Origin: Geobacteraceae bacterium
GTDB taxonomy: Bacteria > Desulfobacterota > Desulfuromonadia > Geobacterales > Geobacteraceae
Length of the DNA: 8,673 nt
Direction: 5' to 3'
NCBI GenBank assembly: GCA_012797715.1
Contig: JAAZOO010000370.1
Coordinates: 1 to 8,673 of the forward strand
The notes under the pieces are model-generated. The model saw only the letters and a program-made list of their open reading frames with translations, was not told the DNA's origin and ran no database searches. A program made the position numbers and the translations under genes. Positions 6,333 to 8,673 of this stretch are shown here, in pieces. Numbering within the stretch: position 1 is the first letter of the stretch; each line of letters opens with the position of its first letter.

Positions 6333-8338
6333 CGTACAACCTCCCCAAACATTACGATCAAGATGATGAGTGAAAGTATGTTAATCCAGTAAGATATCTT
6401 CTCTTCCCCTATGAATTGATGGAGATAGACATTGCCTGCCAGGTAGTCTCTCCAGGAGTTCATGTGGCTTCTGAACTTGGGTTGCATCGGATCAGGATAG
6501 TGCTCACCGCACATGTACGGCGCGCTGATAACCCTGTGCCCGCTCTGGTGCGACGCAAGAACAGCCAAGAGATAGGCGATGATGGACACAAGGAACACGG
6601 GAAGGATGTAAAATGCTCCGACACCGCTCGTAAGTCCGAAGGCCCCGGTCTTGAACGGCTCGACAAAAAGTCCCGGCCGGTAGGACGATACGACCGGATC
6701 AACAAGGATGGTGTATATCCAGGGAACCGCCATACTGAGTACGATCGCTCCAATAGCAAGAAGAACCAGGGGGACCTTGATGGAAACCGGATCCTTCCAT
6801 TTGGAAGTGGAATAGAAACCTCTGAACATCGTCAGCAGGGTGAACTTGAGGGCAGACTCCTTCCTGACCTCCTGCTGCTTGAGCTGCGGTCCGCTCACAA
6901 AAAGACCTGCCCACCGTGCCCAGAACAGAACCGTCAAGCCGCTTCCCAGGGCTACCATTACAACGACCCAGGGAATGTTGGCGGCCGCCTCGATGGCCAT
7001 CCACTTGCTCATGAGAGCCCCGAAGGGTGGAAGCATCATGGTCAGGATGCCGATTATCGTGATGCGGGAGACGGCCGGCATGCTGTTGTACAGACCGCGC
7101 ATGTCCTCGATATCCCTGCTGCCGATGGCATGCTCGATGGTTCCGACACAGAGGAACAGCAGGCCCTTTGAAACGGCATGGAAAATTATGAGAAGGACTG
7201 CAGCAATAATGGCGGCAGGTGTATTGATCCCGGCACAAGCGATAATCAGACCCAGGTTCGCGATGGTCGAGTAGGCAAGTATTTTCTTTCCGTTACTCAT
7301 ATTCACCGCCAAGGCAGATGCGGTTAGGAAGGTAAAGGCACCGAAGGTCGCAACCATGGTGCTCAGATATGTCCCCTGAAAGCCCGGAGCCAAACGGACC
7401 ACAAGGTAAACGCCGGCCTTGACCATGGTGCTGGAGTGCAACAGCGCGGACACCGGAGTCGGTGCAACCATGGCGCCACACAGCCAGCTCTGGAAGGGTA
7501 CTTGCGCAGACTTGGTGAATCCTGCGAAACAGAGAAGAGCGAACGGCAGCAACAGGAACCCTGTCAGTTCAGGGCTGTGATTGATGAGCTTTTGCAAAGA
7601 AAGATATTCCACGGAGTTTGTCTTGTAATAAATAGCGATTATCGCCGCGACAAACGCCACGCCGCCCGTCATGTTCATCCACAAGGCCCTGGTCGCGTTT
7701 CTGATTGCAATCTCCGTGCGGTCATGCCCGATAAGCATGAAAGAACAGAAGGTTGTAACTTCCCAGAAGAAATAGAGCCAGAGCAGGTTATTGGAAAACA
7801 CCAGTCCGTTCATTGCGCCCAGGAAAAGGACGAGGAAGAAGAAAAAACGCGGCTGACGACTCTTCTTCAGATGCAGGTGATGCTCATGCTCTTCCATGTA
7901 ACGGATACCGAAAATGCAGATAAGCGAGCCGACAATGGAGATAATCAGATTCATGATGAGGGCAAGCCTATCGATGTAGAATGCCGGTGACAGCTCCACA
8001 TGGGGCGCCATTTTCAATTCGAAATAGGCAAGCGGAACAATCTGGAGAAGGGTAAGAACAATCACGAGGGGATTGCCGAGCTTGAAGGCAATTCCGAGAA
8101 TGATGAACAGCAGCGCAAAATCGGCTGCGGTAATGAGAAGGTTGACATCAAGCCCCAACAGGGTGTGGGGGGTATACTCGCAAGGGCCGATGTTAAAGAG
8201 CATAAGCGCACTTATCGTCAGAACAGCTCCCGTCGCGACGATAATAGCGGACCGCGCGCCCGGGCTCTTGATCAAGTAGCAAAGCAGCCCGGCAATACAC
8301 GGCAGCAAAATGCTGACACCAACTAATCCTTCTACCAT
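6329..8338 (-). CDS. echA: Ech hydrogenase membrane subunit EchA, antiporter-like ion pump (NuoL/HyfB-like)
   Basis: 669 aa with many transmembrane helices (roughly 14-16). It belongs to the Mrp-antiporter/NuoL family and is the likely proton- or Na+-translocating unit. Functional residues seen: Glu193 in FFWEVTTFCSFMLIGHD, Lys276 in FTKSAQVPFQSWL, His301 and Lys307 in LLHSSTMVKAGVYL, His387-Lys391 in IIFHAVSKGLLF, EDMRGL at 411-416, and Lys445 in LMSKW. A cytoplasmic loop around 485-520 is followed by the C-terminal helices. GGGAGGT precedes the ATG by 5-6 nt. The first structural gene of the operon, it overlaps a possible 19-codon leader ORF by 7 nt. No frameshift or missing key residue is evident. 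Confidence 0.96.
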   Translation of the reverse strand: MVEGLVGVSILLPCIAGLLCYLIKSPGARSAIIVATGAVLTISALMLFNIGPCEYTPHTLLGLDVNLLITAADFALLFIILGIAFKLGNPLVIVLTLLQIVPLAYFELKMAPHVELSPAFYIDRLALIMNLIISIVGSLICIFGIRYMEEHEHHLHLKKSRQPRFFFFLVLFLGAMNGLVFSNNLLWLYFFWEVTTFCSFMLIGHDRTEIAIRNATRALWMNMTGGVAFVAAIIAIYYKTNSVEYLSLQKLINHSPELTGFLLLPFALLCFAGFTKSAQVPFQSWLCGAMVAPTPVSALLHSSTMVKAGVYLVVRLAPGFQGTYLSTMVATFGAFTFLTASALAVNMSNGKKILAYSTIANLGLIIACAGINTPAAIIAAVLLIIFHAVSKGLLFLCVGTIEHAIGSRDIEDMRGLYNSMPAVSRITIIGILTMMLPPFGALMSKWMAIEAAANIPWVVVMVALGSGLTVLFWARWAGLFVSGPQLKQQEVRKESALKFTLLTMFRGFYSTSKWKDPVSIKVPLVLLAIGAIVLSMAVPWIYTILVDPVVSSYRPGLFVEPFKTGAFGLTSGVGAFYILPVFLVSIIAYLLAVLASHQSGHRVISAPYMCGEHYPDPMQPKFRSHMNSWRDYLAGNVYLHQFIGEEKISYWINILSLIILIVMFGEVVR

Positions 8339-8391
8339 CTTGTACCTCCCTTCAGCAGAAAAAACAGCTCATCCGTTTTTCTCCGTGCCAT
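8332..8391 (-). CDS. Possible 19-aa leader ORF overlapping the echA start
   Basis: The encoded peptide is MARRKTDELFFLLKGGTRW. It is preceded by AAAGGAG five nt before the ATG, a better ribosome-binding site than many genes here. Its stop TAG overlaps the echA ATG and second codon (ATGGTAG), and the echA ribosome-binding site (GGGAGGT) lies inside it. The geometry is that of a translationally coupled leader peptide. The peptide is basic at the N-terminus with a short LFFLL stretch. I recognise no family. It may be real or chance. Confidence 0.45.
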   Translation of the reverse strand: MARRKTDELFFLLKGGTRW

Positions 8392-8529
8392 GGCCTCTCC
8401 TTTCACTATTCTTTGCCTGTCGAATGCCCCTCAATCCTCAGATTTTCAGCTTTAGTAAATTAACCCAGAGTAAAGTGCCCAACTTAGGGAGATACCGACG
8501 GCGTTTGTAACTACGCTGCAAATCGACTA

Positions 8530-8559
8530 ATGTTATTCCCGGCACGTTTGCGCTGTCAA
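8530..8559 (-). promoter_or_regulatory. Probable sigma-70-type promoter of the ech-hyp operon
   Basis: On the minus strand a perfect -35 TTGACA (8559-8554) is followed after 18 nt by -10 TAACAT (8535-8530, 4 of 6 consensus). The start point would be near 8523, leaving a leader of about 130 nt to the small ORF and about 185 nt to echA. The weak -10 and 18-nt spacing fit a promoter that needs an activator. I found no clear sigma-54 element (TGGC-N7-TTGC) in the region. Confidence 0.6.
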
Positions 8560-8564
8560 GATAT

Positions 8565-8604
8565 TTTTAGCTAAAATCAAATTAGTTTATTTGGAATTGA
8601 TTTT
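8565..8604. promoter_or_regulatory. Overlapping AT-rich inverted repeats upstream of the ech promoter
   Basis: Two symmetric elements overlap. One is the 12-bp perfect palindrome TTTTAGCTAAAA (8565-8576). The other is an inverted repeat with arms AAAATCAA (8604-8597) and TTGATTTT (8580-8573), separated by 16 nt and centred near -65 relative to the proposed start. This is a plausible position for an activator or repressor site, but AT-rich DNA produces such symmetry by chance and I recognise no regulator motif. Confidence 0.35.
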
Positions 8605-8673
8605 TGTTGGTTCAGTTTTTATCCAAAATAAAACATGTCCTTCCTAAAAAAGCCAGAAATAACACCCTTGACA

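Larger units (their letters stand above)
8339..8673. other. Upstream control region of the ech operon (no full gene)
   Basis: 335 bp without a recognisable protein gene other than the short ORF at 8391-8332. It holds the proposed promoter, the inverted repeats and a leader of over 100 nt. I compared the leader with riboswitch patterns I know (c-di-GMP GEMM, cobalamin, Moco) and saw no match. The part beyond about 8605 is AT-rich and featureless. No upstream gene end is visible, so I cannot say whether the neighbour is convergent or divergent. Confidence 0.6.

Noticed and set aside
6416..7171. 251-codon open frame on the plus strand opposite echA
   Set aside because: An antisense shadow of a highly hydrophobic membrane gene. 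The product is rich in charged residues and Gly/His, typical of reverse-complemented transmembrane codons, and it has no plausible ribosome-binding site context.
8392..8523. Leader region examined for a riboswitch
   Set aside because: No match to the c-di-GMP GEMM, cobalamin, Moco or other riboswitch cores I can recognise, and no strong long-range stems were apparent by eye.
8668..8673. TTGACA on the plus strand at the window edge
   Set aside because: Could be a -35 of a rightward promoter, but the -10 region would lie outside the window, so nothing can be judged.
1..8673. CRISPR arrays, insertion sequences, integrases, toxin-antitoxin or phage genes
   Set aside because: No direct-repeat arrays, transposase-like frames or mobile-element ends were found; all coding space is explained by the listed genes.

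Overview
The window carries one leftward (minus-strand) block of genes. Its core is a complete six-subunit, membrane-bound, energy-converting [NiFe] hydrogenase of the Ech type (group 4), in the order echA-B-C-D-E-F, followed by the nickel-insertion genes hypA and hypB. Gene content (Ech hydrogenase, a Nif3-family/C4 zinc-ribbon gene pair, Shine-Dalgarno-led genes, sigma-70-type promoters) suggests an anaerobic Gram-negative bacterium, most plausibly a Geobacter/Pelobacter-like or sulfate-reducer relative (former Deltaproteobacteria). That placement is inferred from gene content and protein style, not from a marker gene.

Layout from right to left, which is the direction of transcription. Bases 8339-8673 are a control region: a sigma-70-like promoter at 8530-8559, AT-rich inverted repeats just upstream, a leader of roughly 130 nt, and a 19-codon ORF (8391-8332) with a strong ribosome-binding site whose stop codon overlaps the echA start. 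echA (8338-6329) and echB (6332-5469) encode the proton-channel membrane subunits. echC (5399-4911) is the small Fe-S subunit, echD (4887-4504) a NuoC-like subunit, echE (4422-3346) the [NiFe] large subunit, and echF (3327-2968) a 2x[4Fe-4S] ferredoxin-like subunit. hypA (2921-2569) is interrupted by a one-base shift at a run of ten A. hypB (2582-1896) is intact.

Almost directly behind hypB lies a strong sigma-70 promoter driving a single tRNA gene with anticodon CAU (1842-1766, CCA encoded). A perfect 15-bp hairpin (1659-1694) follows, then a Nif3-family protein (1644-529) and the first 157 codons of a coiled-coil/C4 zinc-ribbon protein (472 to the window edge). No plus-strand gene is convincing.

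Together, EchA-F should couple electron transfer between reduced ferredoxin and H+/H2 to ion translocation across the membrane. EchE has all four nickel-ligand cysteines, so the enzyme looks catalytically competent. It also ends exactly at its C-terminal cysteine motif, so no maturation protease is expected. HypA and HypB would supply its nickel; hypC, D, E and F are not in the window. The observation most worth checking is the hypA A10 tract: adding a single A restores a full-length HypA that aligns residue for residue with the family. This is either a sequencing or mutational indel, or a gene rescued by transcriptional slippage or ribosomal frameshifting.
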